In this document: positions 1 to 8,348 of the stretch, in pieces
How positions within the stretch are numbered: position 1 is the first letter of the stretch
Layout of the letters: every line of letters begins with the position of its first letter
Assembly: GCF_009649075.1 (NCBI RefSeq)
Contig: NZ_CP045737.1
Location: 1,240,001-1,304,000, forward strand
DNA: 64,000 bases
Reading direction: 5' to 3'
Origin: Aeromicrobium yanjiei
GTDB taxonomy: Bacteria > Actinomycetota > Actinomycetes > Propionibacteriales > Nocardioidaceae
Program-made: the position numbers and the translations under genes
The notes under the pieces: model-generated
The model's database searches: none
What the model saw: the letters and a program-made list of their open reading frames with translations, nothing else
Told to the model about the DNA's origin: nothing

Positions 1-75
1 CTTGCGGGCTGCCGGGGCAGGTGAGGCAGGCCCGGTGCCGTACGGCGCGGTCTCTTCAGGGGTGGCGTCGGCCAT
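1..75 (-). CDS. panB: N-terminus of probable 3-methyl-2-oxobutanoate hydroxymethyltransferase (partial)
   Basis: The reverse strand has an ATG at 75 with an AGGAG ribosome binding site 7 nt upstream. The 25 visible codons read MADATPEETAPYGTGPAS and so on, up to the window edge. A short Ala/Pro-rich leader with a YG-G pattern is usual at the start of actinobacterial PanB, the first enzyme of pantothenate synthesis. In Mycobacterium tuberculosis panB lies close to glnA2 and glnE, as here. No catalytic residue is in view, so the name rests on context and leader style only. Confidence 0.5.
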   Translation of the reverse strand, partial: MADATPEETAPYGTGPASPAPAARK

Positions 76-202
76 GGGAATGCTCCTGTTCGTCTCGCAG
101 CTCCTGGCGGAGTCCACGGATGGCACCAGCGTGCCAGATCCGCGTAGGAGCAGCGGCGGAGTGTGAACCAACTCACCCGTCCGACTGCCGACGGGGACCA
201 AG

Positions 203-308
203 GATGAGGGTTTGCGGTTGCTGGAGCTGCCCCGAACCCTCATCGCGCCGGACGGGGCGCACCGAGGATGAGGGTTAGTGGTCGCCGCAGCTGCCGGAAA
301 CCCTCATC
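203..308. repeat. Two tandem 42-nt hairpin elements (REPIN-like)
   Basis: Positions 203-244 and 267-308 are each exactly 42 nt and each begin GATGAGGGTT and end AACCCTCATC, giving perfect 10-bp stems with 22-nt loops. The loop of the second copy, read in reverse complement, resembles that of the first. Between them (245-266) is a small GCGCC/GGCGC hairpin. The array lies downstream of nadE and upstream of panB. It could act as a terminator or be a mobile REP-type pair. Confidence 0.75.
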
Positions 309-343
309 GTCGGTCCCCCGGAGGGCGACGACCGGGGTGGGCG

Positions 344-2095
344 TCAGAGCTTCTCGCGCCACCGGTGGGTGATGGGCACGCGCCGGTCGCGGCCGAAGTT
401 GCGCCGCGAGACCTTGGGTCCCGGCGGGTACTGGCGACGCTTGTACTCCGCGCGGTCGACCAGGCCGATGACGCGCTCGACGAGTGCGGGGTCGAAGCCC
501 TCGGCGATGACGTCCGCGGAGCCGAGATCGCGCTCGACGTACGCGTCGAGCACGGCGTCGAGCTGGTCGTAGGGCGGCAGCGAGTCCGAGTCGAGCTGAC
601 CGGGCCGCAGCTCGGCCGACGGGGGCTTGGAGATCGTCCCCTCGGGGATGGGCGGGGTCTCGCCGCGCTCGACCGCGTACGCGTTGCGCCACCGCGCGAG
701 CTCCCACACGAGGGTCTTGGGGACGTCCTTGATCGGGGCGTAGCCGCCGACCGCGTCGCCGTAGATCGTGGAGTAGCCCGTGGCCAGCTCGGACTTGTTG
801 CCGCACGCGAGCACGAGGTGGCCGTGCTGGTTGGACAGCCCCATCCAGATGACCGCGCGGATGCGTGCCTGCAAGTTCTCCTCTGCGAGGCCGTCGAGGT
901 GCAGCGCCTCCTGGTACGCATCGAAGATCGGCGCGATCGGCACGGTCTGCAGGGTGAGGCCGGTGCGGCGTGCCTGCTCCGCGGCGTCGCTGCGGGAGTG
1001 CTCGGTCGACCACGCGCTCGGGTTGGAGACGCCGAAGACCTTGTCGGCGCCCAAGGCGTCCACCGCGATCGCCGCGACGAGGGTGGAGTCGATGCCGCCG
1101 GACATGCCGAACAGGACCGACGAGAAGCCGTTCTTGTGCACGTAGTCGCGCAGCCCCGTGACGAGCGCGGTCCAGATCTCCTGGTGGCGCGGCATCCGCT
1201 CGGCCTGGGTGACGGGCAGGGGCTCGTACGCCGCGAAGGGCTCGGAGCTGATGATCGTGCGCCTGATCGCGAGGCCACCGAAGCGCTCCTCGGCATCCGG
1301 CATCGCCGGTGTCGCAGCAGGCAGGTCGAGATCGACGACGAGCAGCTCGGGGTCGAACTGGCCCGACCGGCCGAGGACGCTCCCGTCCTGGTCGACCACG
1401 AGCGAGTCGCCGTCGAAGACGAGCTCGTCCTGGCCGCCGACCAGGTTGACGTACGCGAGGACGCACTCGCCCTCGCGGGCCCGGCGCGAGCACAGCTCGA
1501 GGCGTACGTCGTCCTTGTCGGCCTCGTACGGCGAGCCGTTGGGGACGACCAGGAGGGCCGCCTCGGCTGCCTTCGCCGCGGCGGAGGGGCCGTCACGCCA
1601 CAGGTCCTCGCAGATCGCCAGTGCGACGTCGATGCCGCCGATCTGCAGGATGTTGATCTCGTGGCCGGGGACGAAGTTGCGGATCTCGTCGCCGACGCCG
1701 TAGTTCCACAGGTGGTGCTTGGCCTGGCGCGCGACGATCCGGCCGCCGTGCATCACCGCGACGGAGTTGAGTGGCGCGTTCTTGGGGATGCCGAATCCCT
1801 GCGAGGAGTCCTCGGCATGGTCGAGGAAGCCGACGACCGCCACGACGTCGCCGCAGCCCTCGTCCTGCAGGCGGGTGGCGAGGGACTCCGCGGTCGCGCG
1901 TGACGCCTTGATGAGCGAGGCCCGCATCGCGAGATCCTCGATCGGGTAGCCGGTCAGCATCATCTCGGGGAAGACGACCAGGTGCACGCCCCGGGCGGCG
2001 GCGTCCTTGCAGTGCTCGACGACGAGGTCGGCGTTGCCGGCGAGGTCACCCACCGTGGCGTTGACTTGGGCGAGGGCGAGGCGCAGCTGGGGCAT
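344..2095 (-). CDS. nadE: Glutamine-dependent NAD+ synthetase
   Basis: The 583-residue protein makes NAD+ from nicotinic acid adenine dinucleotide, ATP and glutamine in the cytosol. An N-terminal nitrilase-type amidase domain (about residues 1-260; Glu in VVFPEMMLTGYP, Cys in VALAICEDLWRDGP) releases ammonia from glutamine. A C-terminal synthetase domain carries the PP-loop FGMSGGIDSTLVAA. The length fits the glutamine-dependent bacterial class. The frame stays open far upstream, but I place the start at ATG 2095 because the conserved domain begins at once (MPQLRLALAQVNATVGD). A TAGGGT -10 hexamer (2103-2108) ends 7 nt before this ATG, suggesting leaderless transcription, and glnA2 starts divergently at 2186. 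Family assignment is firm. Confidence 0.95.
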   Translation of the reverse strand: MPQLRLALAQVNATVGDLAGNADLVVEHCKDAAARGVHLVVFPEMMLTGYPIEDLAMRASLIKASRATAESLATRLQDEGCGDVVAVVGFLDHAEDSSQGFGIPKNAPLNSVAVMHGGRIVARQAKHHLWNYGVGDEIRNFVPGHEINILQIGGIDVALAICEDLWRDGPSAAAKAAEAALLVVPNGSPYEADKDDVRLELCSRRAREGECVLAYVNLVGGQDELVFDGDSLVVDQDGSVLGRSGQFDPELLVVDLDLPAATPAMPDAEERFGGLAIRRTIISSEPFAAYEPLPVTQAERMPRHQEIWTALVTGLRDYVHKNGFSSVLFGMSGGIDSTLVAAIAVDALGADKVFGVSNPSAWSTEHSRSDAAEQARRTGLTLQTVPIAPIFDAYQEALHLDGLAEENLQARIRAVIWMGLSNQHGHLVLACGNKSELATGYSTIYGDAVGGYAPIKDVPKTLVWELARWRNAYAVERGETPPIPEGTISKPPSAELRPGQLDSDSLPPYDQLDAVLDAYVERDLGSADVIAEGFDPALVERVIGLVDRAEYKRRQYPPGPKVSRRNFGRDRRVPITHRWREKL

Positions 2096-2146
2096 GCCAA
2101 GAACCCTAGTGCGGCGCCAGTGGGCACGCCCGGGCCGCCGCCGGGC

Positions 2147-2179
2147 GTAACAACGCCGTAACAATCCGCGTGGGACAAT
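2147..2179 (+). promoter_or_regulatory. glnA2 promoter with -10 element and GTAAC repeats
   Basis: GTAAC occurs at 2147-2151 and again at 2158-2162, 6 nt apart. That is the half-site spacing of actinobacterial GlnR boxes, though the second half-site is usually GAAAC. A GACAAT hexamer at 2174-2179 lies 6 nt before the glnA2 ATG, which would make the transcript leaderless. GlnR control here is only a suggestion. Confidence 0.45.
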
Positions 2180-2185
2180 GACCGC

Positions 2186-3523
2186 ATGGGAAAACAGGAA
2201 GACTTCGTCCTGCGCGCGCTCGAGGAGCGCGACGTCCGATTCGTACGTCTGTGGTTCACCGACGTCCTGGGATCCCTGAAGTCGGTCGCGATCGCGCCGG
2301 CCGAGCTCGAGGGCGCATTCGCCGAGGGCATCGGCTTCGACGGCTCGGCGATCGAGGGCTTCGCCCGCGTCCATGAGGCCGACATGCTCGCGATGCCGGA
2401 CCCGTCGACGTTCCAGATCCTGCCGTGGCGCGGCGAGACCCCGGCGACGGCCCGCATGTTCTGCGACATCCTCATGCCCGACGGCACGCCGTCGTACGCC
2501 GATCCGCGCCACGTGCTGAAGCGTGCGCTGCAGAAGGCGGCCGAGGCGGGCTTCACGTTCTACACGCACCCCGAGATCGAGTTCTTCCTCTTCAAGGGCA
2601 AGCCCGACGCGGGCGATCGTCCGGTTCCCGTGGACGACAGCGGCTACTTCGACCACACCGCGCAGGGCGGCGGCCAGGACTTCCGCCGCGAGGTCATCAC
2701 GATGCTCGAGAACATGGGCATCTCGGTCGAGTTCAGCCACCATGAGGGCGGTCCGGGCCAGCAGGAGATCGACCTGCGTTACGCCGACGCGCTCTCGACG
2801 GCGGACAACATCATGACGTTCCGCACGGTCGTGCGCGAGGTCGCGCTGAGCCAGGGCAAGTGGGCCTCGTTCATGCCCAAGCCGTTCACCGAGCACCCCG
2901 GATCGGGCATGCACACGCACGTCTCGCTGTTCGAGGGCGACGAGAACGCGTTCTACGAGGCGGGTGCGGAGTACCAGCTCTCGCGGACGGGACGCGCGTT
3001 CATCGCCGGCGTCCTGCACCACACCCCCGAGATCACCGCGGTCACCAACCAGTGGGTCAACTCCTACAAGCGCCTCGCCGGCGGGGGAGAGGCACCCAAC
3101 TACGTGTGCTGGGGCCACAACAACCGCTCGGCCCTGATCCGCGTGCCGATGTACAAGCCGCACAAGGGCAACTCCGCGCGCGTCGAGAACCGGGCGGTCG
3201 ACTCGGCCTGCAACCCGTACCTCGCGTTCGCGCTCATCCTGGCCGCGGGGCTCAAGGGCATCGAGGAGAAGTACGAGCTGCCGCCCGAGGCCGAGGACGA
3301 CGTCTGGTCGCTGTCGGAGAACGAGCGCAAGGCCATGGGCATCGCGCCGCTGCCGCGCAACCTCGACGAGGCGATCCGCACGATGGAGACCAGCGAGCTG
3401 GTCGCCGAGACCCTCGGCGAGCACGTCTTCGACTTCTTCCTGCGCAACAAGCGCGCGGAGTGGCAGGACTACCGCTCGCAGGTCACGCAGTTCGAGATCG
3501 ATCGCCTCATGCCGATGGTCTGA
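2186..3523 (+). CDS. glnA2: Type I glutamine synthetase, GlnA2 class
   Basis: The 445-residue protein is a class I glutamine synthetase. The beta-grasp N-terminus has FTDVLGSLKSV and GFDGSAIEGF, and the catalytic domain has the metal-binding segment HPEIEFFLF and the ATP-loop-like KPFTEHPGSGMHTHVSLF. It is close in length to M. tuberculosis GlnA2 (446 residues), which also neighbours glnE. The C-terminal adenylylation loop typical of GlnA1 (NLYxLPPEE) is not seen here; the equivalent stretch reads KYELPPEAEDD. GlnA2-type enzymes are often dispensable and have been linked to D-glutamine/isoglutamine or polyamine metabolism, so the exact substrate is open. The start at 2186 is the only one fitting the -10 at 2174 and the family N-terminus. 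Confidence 0.93.
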   Translation: MGKQEDFVLRALEERDVRFVRLWFTDVLGSLKSVAIAPAELEGAFAEGIGFDGSAIEGFARVHEADMLAMPDPSTFQILPWRGETPATARMFCDILMPDGTPSYADPRHVLKRALQKAAEAGFTFYTHPEIEFFLFKGKPDAGDRPVPVDDSGYFDHTAQGGGQDFRREVITMLENMGISVEFSHHEGGPGQQEIDLRYADALSTADNIMTFRTVVREVALSQGKWASFMPKPFTEHPGSGMHTHVSLFEGDENAFYEAGAEYQLSRTGRAFIAGVLHHTPEITAVTNQWVNSYKRLAGGGEAPNYVCWGHNNRSALIRVPMYKPHKGNSARVENRAVDSACNPYLAFALILAAGLKGIEEKYELPPEAEDDVWSLSENERKAMGIAPLPRNLDEAIRTMETSELVAETLGEHVFDFFLRNKRAEWQDYRSQVTQFEIDRLMPMV

Positions 3524-3538
3524 GCGGACCGCCGCTCA
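3521..3538. terminator. Bidirectional hairpin containing both stop codons
   Basis: TGAGCGG-ACCG-CCGCTCA is a perfect 7-bp stem with a 4-nt loop. Its first three bases are the TGA of glnA2 and its last three, on the other strand, are the TGA of the sigma factor gene. There is no T-run. The same design recurs at other convergent junctions in this window. Confidence 0.7.
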
Positions 3539-4828
3539 GATCCGCTCGGCCTTCTGCAGCAGGACGGCCCGCTCCCGCTCGTTGCGGGTGAGGGCAGTCG
3601 CTGCCAGCAGCTCCTCGCGTGCCTCGTCGCGCCGACCGAGGCGGGCCAGCAGCTCCCCACGGACGCCCGGCAGGAGCGCGGAGCCGGTCATCGCCCCGGT
3701 CGCGACGAGCTCGTCCACCGCTGCCAGACCGGCCGCCGGACCGTGTGCCATCGCGACGGCGACAGCGCGGTTGAGATCGACCACTGGTGACGGCGCGACC
3801 TCGGCCAGCGACTCGTAGAGCCCGACGATCCGGGCCCAGTCCGTCCCGTCGGTCGAGGGTGCGACCGCGTGGCACTCGGCGATCGCGGCCTGCAGGGCGT
3901 ACGCGCCGCGTCCCCGGCCGATCGCGTCAGCCTTCGCGAGCGCGGCCCGGCCTCGCCGGATCTGGTCGTGGTCCCACCGCGAGCGGTCCTGGTCCGCGAG
4001 CAGGACGGGCTCGCCGTCCGCGTCGACGCGCGCGGCGAAGCGCGAGGCCTGCAGCTCGAGCAGCGCCCGGAGGGCGTGGGCGTCGGGCTCGTCCGGGACG
4101 AGGGAGCTGACGATCCGTGCGAGCCGCAGCGCCTCGCCGGCGAGATCGGTCCGCATCCAGCTCGAGCCGGCCGTCGCGGCGTACCCCTCGTTGAAGATCA
4201 GGTAGACCACCTGCAGGACCGACGCCAGCCGGCCGCCGAGCTCCTCGCGGGAGGGCACCTCGAACGGCACCGCTGCCGCGGAGATCGTCCGCTTCGCGCG
4301 CACGATCCGCTGCTGCACAGTGCTCACCGGCACCATGAACGCGCGCGCGATCTCCTCGGTCGTCAGTCCGCCGACGACGCGCAGGGTCAGCGCGATCTGC
4401 GACTCGCGCGGCAGGATCGGGTGGCACGCGGTGAAGATGAGCCGCAGCACGTCGTCGTCGACCGTCTCGGGGTCCCACGGCGGCTCGTGATCGATCGCGG
4501 CGAGCCGGTGCTGCTCGGCGAGCGAGTACGCAATCGCGGCGTGGCGGTCGTCCAGGCGCGCGAGCCGGCGCCGCCGGTCGATGCCCTTGCGCTTGGCGAC
4601 GGTCGTGAGCCACGCGGCGGGGTTGGGGGGAACGCCGTCGCGCGGCCACTGGGCGAGGGCGTCGACGAATGCCTCCTGGGCGAGGTCCTCGGCGAGGCCG
4701 AAGTCGCCCACGACCCGGGTCAGGGTCGCCACGATGCGGGCGGACTCGATGCGCCAGAGCGCCTCGACGCGGCGACGGGCGGCGGCCGCCTCGCTCTCGG
4801 AGGCAGCCACCGCCCGGTCCTCGGCCAT
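3536..4828 (-). CDS. ECF42-like RNA polymerase sigma factor with C-terminal extension
   Basis: The 430-residue protein has sigma region 2 at about residues 20-95 (DFGLAEDLAQEAFVDALAQWP, then the AWLTTVAKRKGIDRRRR promoter-melting segment). Region 4 follows at about 135-185 (LTLRVVGGLTTEEIARAF and VPVSTVQQRIVRAK). A long helical C-terminal half, about 230 residues with paired helices like TPRs, follows. That layout and the adjoining DGPF-family gene are the hallmarks of the ECF42 group, which has no anti-sigma factor and is thought to be controlled through its C-terminal domain. The DGPF gene lies 9 bp upstream on the same strand, so they form a two-gene operon. Targets cannot be read from the sequence. 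Confidence 0.9.
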   Translation of the reverse strand: MAEDRAVAASESEAAAARRRVEALWRIESARIVATLTRVVGDFGLAEDLAQEAFVDALAQWPRDGVPPNPAAWLTTVAKRKGIDRRRRLARLDDRHAAIAYSLAEQHRLAAIDHEPPWDPETVDDDVLRLIFTACHPILPRESQIALTLRVVGGLTTEEIARAFMVPVSTVQQRIVRAKRTISAAAVPFEVPSREELGGRLASVLQVVYLIFNEGYAATAGSSWMRTDLAGEALRLARIVSSLVPDEPDAHALRALLELQASRFAARVDADGEPVLLADQDRSRWDHDQIRRGRAALAKADAIGRGRGAYALQAAIAECHAVAPSTDGTDWARIVGLYESLAEVAPSPVVDLNRAVAVAMAHGPAAGLAAVDELVATGAMTGSALLPGVRGELLARLGRRDEAREELLAATALTRNERERAVLLQKAERI

Positions 4829-4837
4829 GTGCGGCGA

Positions 4838-5266
4838 TCAGCCCTGGACGGGCCGGTCAGTCCCCAGCTGCTCGCGCCACTCGTGCTCCTTCTGGACGTA
4901 CTCGTTGTCCTGGTCGAACTCCTCGGTCTCGTTCACCCGGCGGACCTCCAGGCGCATGCCGGGCCCGAGCGGGCAGCGCTTGGCCCACTCGGCGGCCTCC
5001 TCCTTGGTCGAGGTCTGGATCATCCAGAAGCCGTTGAACAGCTCCTTCGCCTCGGCGTACGGGCCGTCGGTCACGACCGGCGGTGTCGCGTCGAAGTCGA
5101 CCACGAACCCCTCGTCGGGGGGAGCCAGGCCCTCGCCGGCGAGCAGGACGCCGGCCTTGATCAAGGACTCGTTGTAGGCGCCCATCGCGTTGATGACCTC
5201 GGTGAAGTCGACGTCCTCGGGCATCTCGACCATCTCGGGCGTTCGCATGATCAGCATGTACTTCAT
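4838..5266 (-). CDS. YCII/DGPF-domain protein, partner of the ECF sigma factor
   Basis: This 142-residue protein has the signature VVTDGPYAEAKELFNGFWMI, a variant of the DGPF motif that names the YCII-related family. It begins MKYMLIMRTPEMVEMPED, the usual short-strand start of that fold. A GGAG ribosome binding site lies 7 nt before the ATG at 5266. DGPF proteins are regularly encoded beside ECF42 sigma factors and are usually their regulon members. The biochemical role is unknown, though a dimeric alpha/beta sandwich with possible lyase activity is the family expectation. It is transcribed divergently from glnE across a 111-bp gap. Confidence 0.9.
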   Translation of the reverse strand: MKYMLIMRTPEMVEMPEDVDFTEVINAMGAYNESLIKAGVLLAGEGLAPPDEGFVVDFDATPPVVTDGPYAEAKELFNGFWMIQTSTKEEAAEWAKRCPLGPGMRLEVRRVNETEEFDQDNEYVQKEHEWREQLGTDRPVQG

Positions 5267-5365
5267 GGTCTGTCTCCTCGGTGTGCGGGCCGCATGTCGA
5301 CCCTCTCACCAATGCTTCGAACGGGCCATGCCCAGATCGACCGACAGGCCGGGGCGGTCTGCCGG

Positions 5366-5371
5366 TAGCCT
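5366..5371 (+). promoter_or_regulatory. -10 element of leaderless glnE
   Basis: TAGCCT lies exactly 6 nt before the GTG start of glnE at 5378, placing transcription start at or next to the initiation codon. No Shine-Dalgarno sequence precedes the GTG. The same TANNNT-6-start layout is repeated at many genes in the window. Confidence 0.55.
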
Positions 5372-5377
5372 GCAGAC

Positions 5378-8299
5378 GTGGCAACAGACGCACGTGACCT
5401 GGCCGTGACACTTGCCCGCAAGGGATTCCGCGACGGGCAGGCCGCCGTGGCGAGCCTGGAGTCCCTCGGCGACGTCCCGGAGGCACTGGTCGACCAGATC
5501 GCCTCGGTGGCGAGCCCGGACGCCGCGCTGTCGTCGCTCAGCTCGATCGCGTCGCGCATGGCGCTCGGCGAGCTGCTCGAGATGCTCGCGAGCGATGACG
5601 AGCTGCGGTTGCGGCTGCTCGTCGTGCTGGGCACCAGCGAGGCCCTCGGCGACTTCCTGACCCGTCACCCCGAGCACGTGCGCGACCTGGCCTCGACCGA
5701 TCTGGCTCGTCGTCCCATCCCGCTGGACCTGCGCCGCCAGCAGATGGAGGAGGCGACCGACGCCGACGAGCTGCGGGTCGCCTACCACCGCAAGCTGCTG
5801 CACATCGCCGCTCGTGACCTGACTGCGCTGACCACGTTCGAGGAGTCCTCGGCCGAGCTCTCCGACCTCGCAGTGGCCACCCTCGGCGCGGCGCTGCGGA
5901 TCGCCCGTGAGGCCGAGCCGGACGCCGATCTGTGCCGCCTGACGATCATCGCGATGGGCAAGACCGGCGGTCACGAGCTCAACTACCTCAGCGACGTCGA
6001 CGTGATCTTCGTGCACGAGCCTGCGGAGGGCGCCGACGACGGTGCGGCGATCGGCGCCGCCACACGCCTGGCCGCGGCGGTCATGAAGCTGTGCCGTGAG
6101 CACACCGGTGAGGGGACGATCTGGGAGGTCGACGCCGAGCTGCGTCCCGAGGGCAAGAACGGACCCTTGGTGCGGACGCTCGCGAGCCACATCGCCTACT
6201 ACGAGAAGTGGGCCAGCACGTGGGAGTTCCAGGCGCTGCTCAAGGCCCGCTTCGGGGCCGGGGACGAAGAGCTCGGCCAGGCGTACATCGACGCGTTGTC
6301 GCCCATGATCTGGCTCGCCAGCACCCGGCCCCACTTCGTCTCGGACGTCCGCGCGATGCGCCGTCGCGTGATCGACAACATCCCGGCGGCGCAGCGCAGT
6401 CGTCAGCTCAAGCTCGGGGCGGGCGGGCTGCGGGACGTCGAGTTCGCGGTGCAGCTGCTGCAGCTCGTCCACGGCCGCGCGGATGAGACCCTGCGCAGCC
6501 CCACGACGCTGAAGGCGCTCGGGGCGCTCATCGACGGCGGCTACGTGGGACGGCGCGACGGCGCGGCGATGGAGGAGGCGTACGAGTTCCTGCGCACGCT
6601 CGAGCACCGGATCCAGCTCTACAAGCTGCGCCGCAGCCACATCGTCCCCGACGACCCGGAGGACCTGCGCAGACTCGGCCGCAGCATGGGATTTCGGCAG
6701 AACTCGGCCGAGGCGCTCACCAAGGAGTGGCAGGCGCACCGCCGGATCGTGCGGCGCCTGCACGAGAAGCTCTTCTACCAGCCGCTGCTCGAGGCCGTGG
6801 CCTCATTGCCCACCGATCACCTGCGGCTCACCCCGCTCGCGGCCGAGGAACGTCTCACGGCGCTGGGCTTCGTCGACCCGAAGGGTGCGCTCGCGCACAT
6901 CCAGGCGCTCACGTCCGGTCTGTCGCGTCGCGCCTCGATCCAGAAGTCGCTGCTGCCGGCGATGCTGGCTTGGTTCGCGGAGTCACCCGACCCCGATGCG
7001 GGCCTGCTGGCGTTCCGCAAGATCTCCGAGGGGCTCGGGGAGACGCACTGGTACCTGCGCAAGCTGCGCGACGAGGGGGAGGGCGCCGAGCAGCTCGCAC
7101 ACGTCCTCTCGTCGAGCCGCTACGTCACCGACCTCATCCTGCGCGCACCCGACTCGGTCGCGCTCCTCGGTGACGATGCCGAGCTCAGGCCGCTCGAGCG
7201 CGAACGCCTGCGGACCGAGGTCGACCTCGCCGCCGACCGGCACCGCAACCCGCAGGACGCGATCCGGGCCGTGCGCCGCGTGCGCCGCCGTGAGCTGTCC
7301 CGGGTCGGCATCGCCGACGTGTTGGGACGTCTCGACATCACCGAGGTCGGCGAGGCGCTGACCGACATCTCGACGGCCACGCTGGCCGGCGCCCTCAAGG
7401 CGTCCACCGCCGCGGTCGAGGCCGAGCGCGGCGAGATGCCGACCCGGCTCTCGATCGTCCTGATGGGACGACTCGGCGGGGGCGAGGCCGGCTACGGGTC
7501 CGACGCCGACGTCATGTTCGTCCACGACCCCTGCGAGGGGGCGGACGACACCGAGGCCGCTGCGGCCGCCACCGCGGTCGTCCAGGGCCTGCGCCGCATG
7601 CTGGCGGCGCCGGGCGACGATCCCGCGCTCGAGGTCGACGCGGAGCTGCGACCCGAGGGCAAGAACGGCCCCCTCGTGCGGACGTTCGCGTCCTACCGGG
7701 CGTACTACGAGAAGTGGTCGGCCGTCTGGGAGGCCCAGGCGCTGCTGCGGGCCAACGCCGCGGTCGGCGATGCCGACCTCAATGCGCGCTTCACCGAGCT
7801 GATCGACCCGCTCCGGTTCCCCGAGGGCGGTGCCACAGCCGACGAGATCCGCGAGATCCGCCGCATCAAGGCGCGCGTGGACTCCGAGCGGCTGCCGCGC
7901 GGCGCGAACCCCAAGACGCACCTGAAGCTGGGCCGTGGCGGTCTCGCCGACGTCGAGTGGACAGTCCAGCTGCTGCAGATGCAGCACGCCCACGCGGTGC
8001 CGGAGCTGCGGACGACCCGCACGCTGACCGCGCTCCACGCCGCGGTCGGCGCAGACCTCGTCAGCCACGACGACGCGATGGCGCTCGAGGCAGCCTGGCG
8101 GCTCGTCAGCCGCATCCGCAACGCGGTCGTCCTCATGCGCGGCAAGGCGGCCGAGTCCATGGTCGAGCACGCGGGGGAGCGGGCCGGCGTGGCGCACCTG
8201 CTCGGCTACGGCATGGACGAGGGGGAGCGGCTGAACGACGACTACCTCCGGACGACCCGTCACGCCCGCAAGGTCGTGGAGCGCATCTTCTACGAGTGA
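5378..8299 (+). CDS. glnE: Bifunctional glutamine synthetase adenylyltransferase/adenylyl-removing enzyme
   Basis: The 973-residue protein adenylylates and deadenylylates glutamine synthetase GlnA1 in response to nitrogen status. Two nucleotidyltransferase halves are plain. The N-terminal (deadenylylase) half has GKTGGHELNYLSDVDVIFV near residue 190; the C-terminal (adenylylase) half has GRLGGGEAGYGSDADVMFV near residue 690. Each is followed by an EVDAELRPEGKNGPLVRT block and a helical bundle with LGRGGLADVEWTVQ or LGAGGLRDVEFAVQ. Full length for the family. Its target glnA1 is 52 kb away at the other end of the window, while glnA2 is close by. The GTG start is preferred because of the promoter spacing. 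Confidence 0.96.
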   Translation: MATDARDLAVTLARKGFRDGQAAVASLESLGDVPEALVDQIASVASPDAALSSLSSIASRMALGELLEMLASDDELRLRLLVVLGTSEALGDFLTRHPEHVRDLASTDLARRPIPLDLRRQQMEEATDADELRVAYHRKLLHIAARDLTALTTFEESSAELSDLAVATLGAALRIAREAEPDADLCRLTIIAMGKTGGHELNYLSDVDVIFVHEPAEGADDGAAIGAATRLAAAVMKLCREHTGEGTIWEVDAELRPEGKNGPLVRTLASHIAYYEKWASTWEFQALLKARFGAGDEELGQAYIDALSPMIWLASTRPHFVSDVRAMRRRVIDNIPAAQRSRQLKLGAGGLRDVEFAVQLLQLVHGRADETLRSPTTLKALGALIDGGYVGRRDGAAMEEAYEFLRTLEHRIQLYKLRRSHIVPDDPEDLRRLGRSMGFRQNSAEALTKEWQAHRRIVRRLHEKLFYQPLLEAVASLPTDHLRLTPLAAEERLTALGFVDPKGALAHIQALTSGLSRRASIQKSLLPAMLAWFAESPDPDAGLLAFRKISEGLGETHWYLRKLRDEGEGAEQLAHVLSSSRYVTDLILRAPDSVALLGDDAELRPLERERLRTEVDLAADRHRNPQDAIRAVRRVRRRELSRVGIADVLGRLDITEVGEALTDISTATLAGALKASTAAVEAERGEMPTRLSIVLMGRLGGGEAGYGSDADVMFVHDPCEGADDTEAAAAATAVVQGLRRMLAAPGDDPALEVDAELRPEGKNGPLVRTFASYRAYYEKWSAVWEAQALLRANAAVGDADLNARFTELIDPLRFPEGGATADEIREIRRIKARVDSERLPRGANPKTHLKLGRGGLADVEWTVQLLQMQHAHAVPELRTTRTLTALHAAVGADLVSHDDAMALEAAWRLVSRIRNAVVLMRGKAAESMVEHAGERAGVAHLLGYGMDEGERLNDDYLRTTRHARKVVERIFYE

Positions 8300-8348
8300 G
8301 GGCTGCCGGCGAGTATCGTCGGAAGCTGTCGACGTGGGGAGCACGATC

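Noticed and set aside
344..3424. Minus-strand frame staying open through nadE and on across glnA2
   Set aside because: The part beyond 2095 is antisense to glnA2 and is not protein-like; NadE homology begins exactly at ATG 2095, which has its own -10 element.
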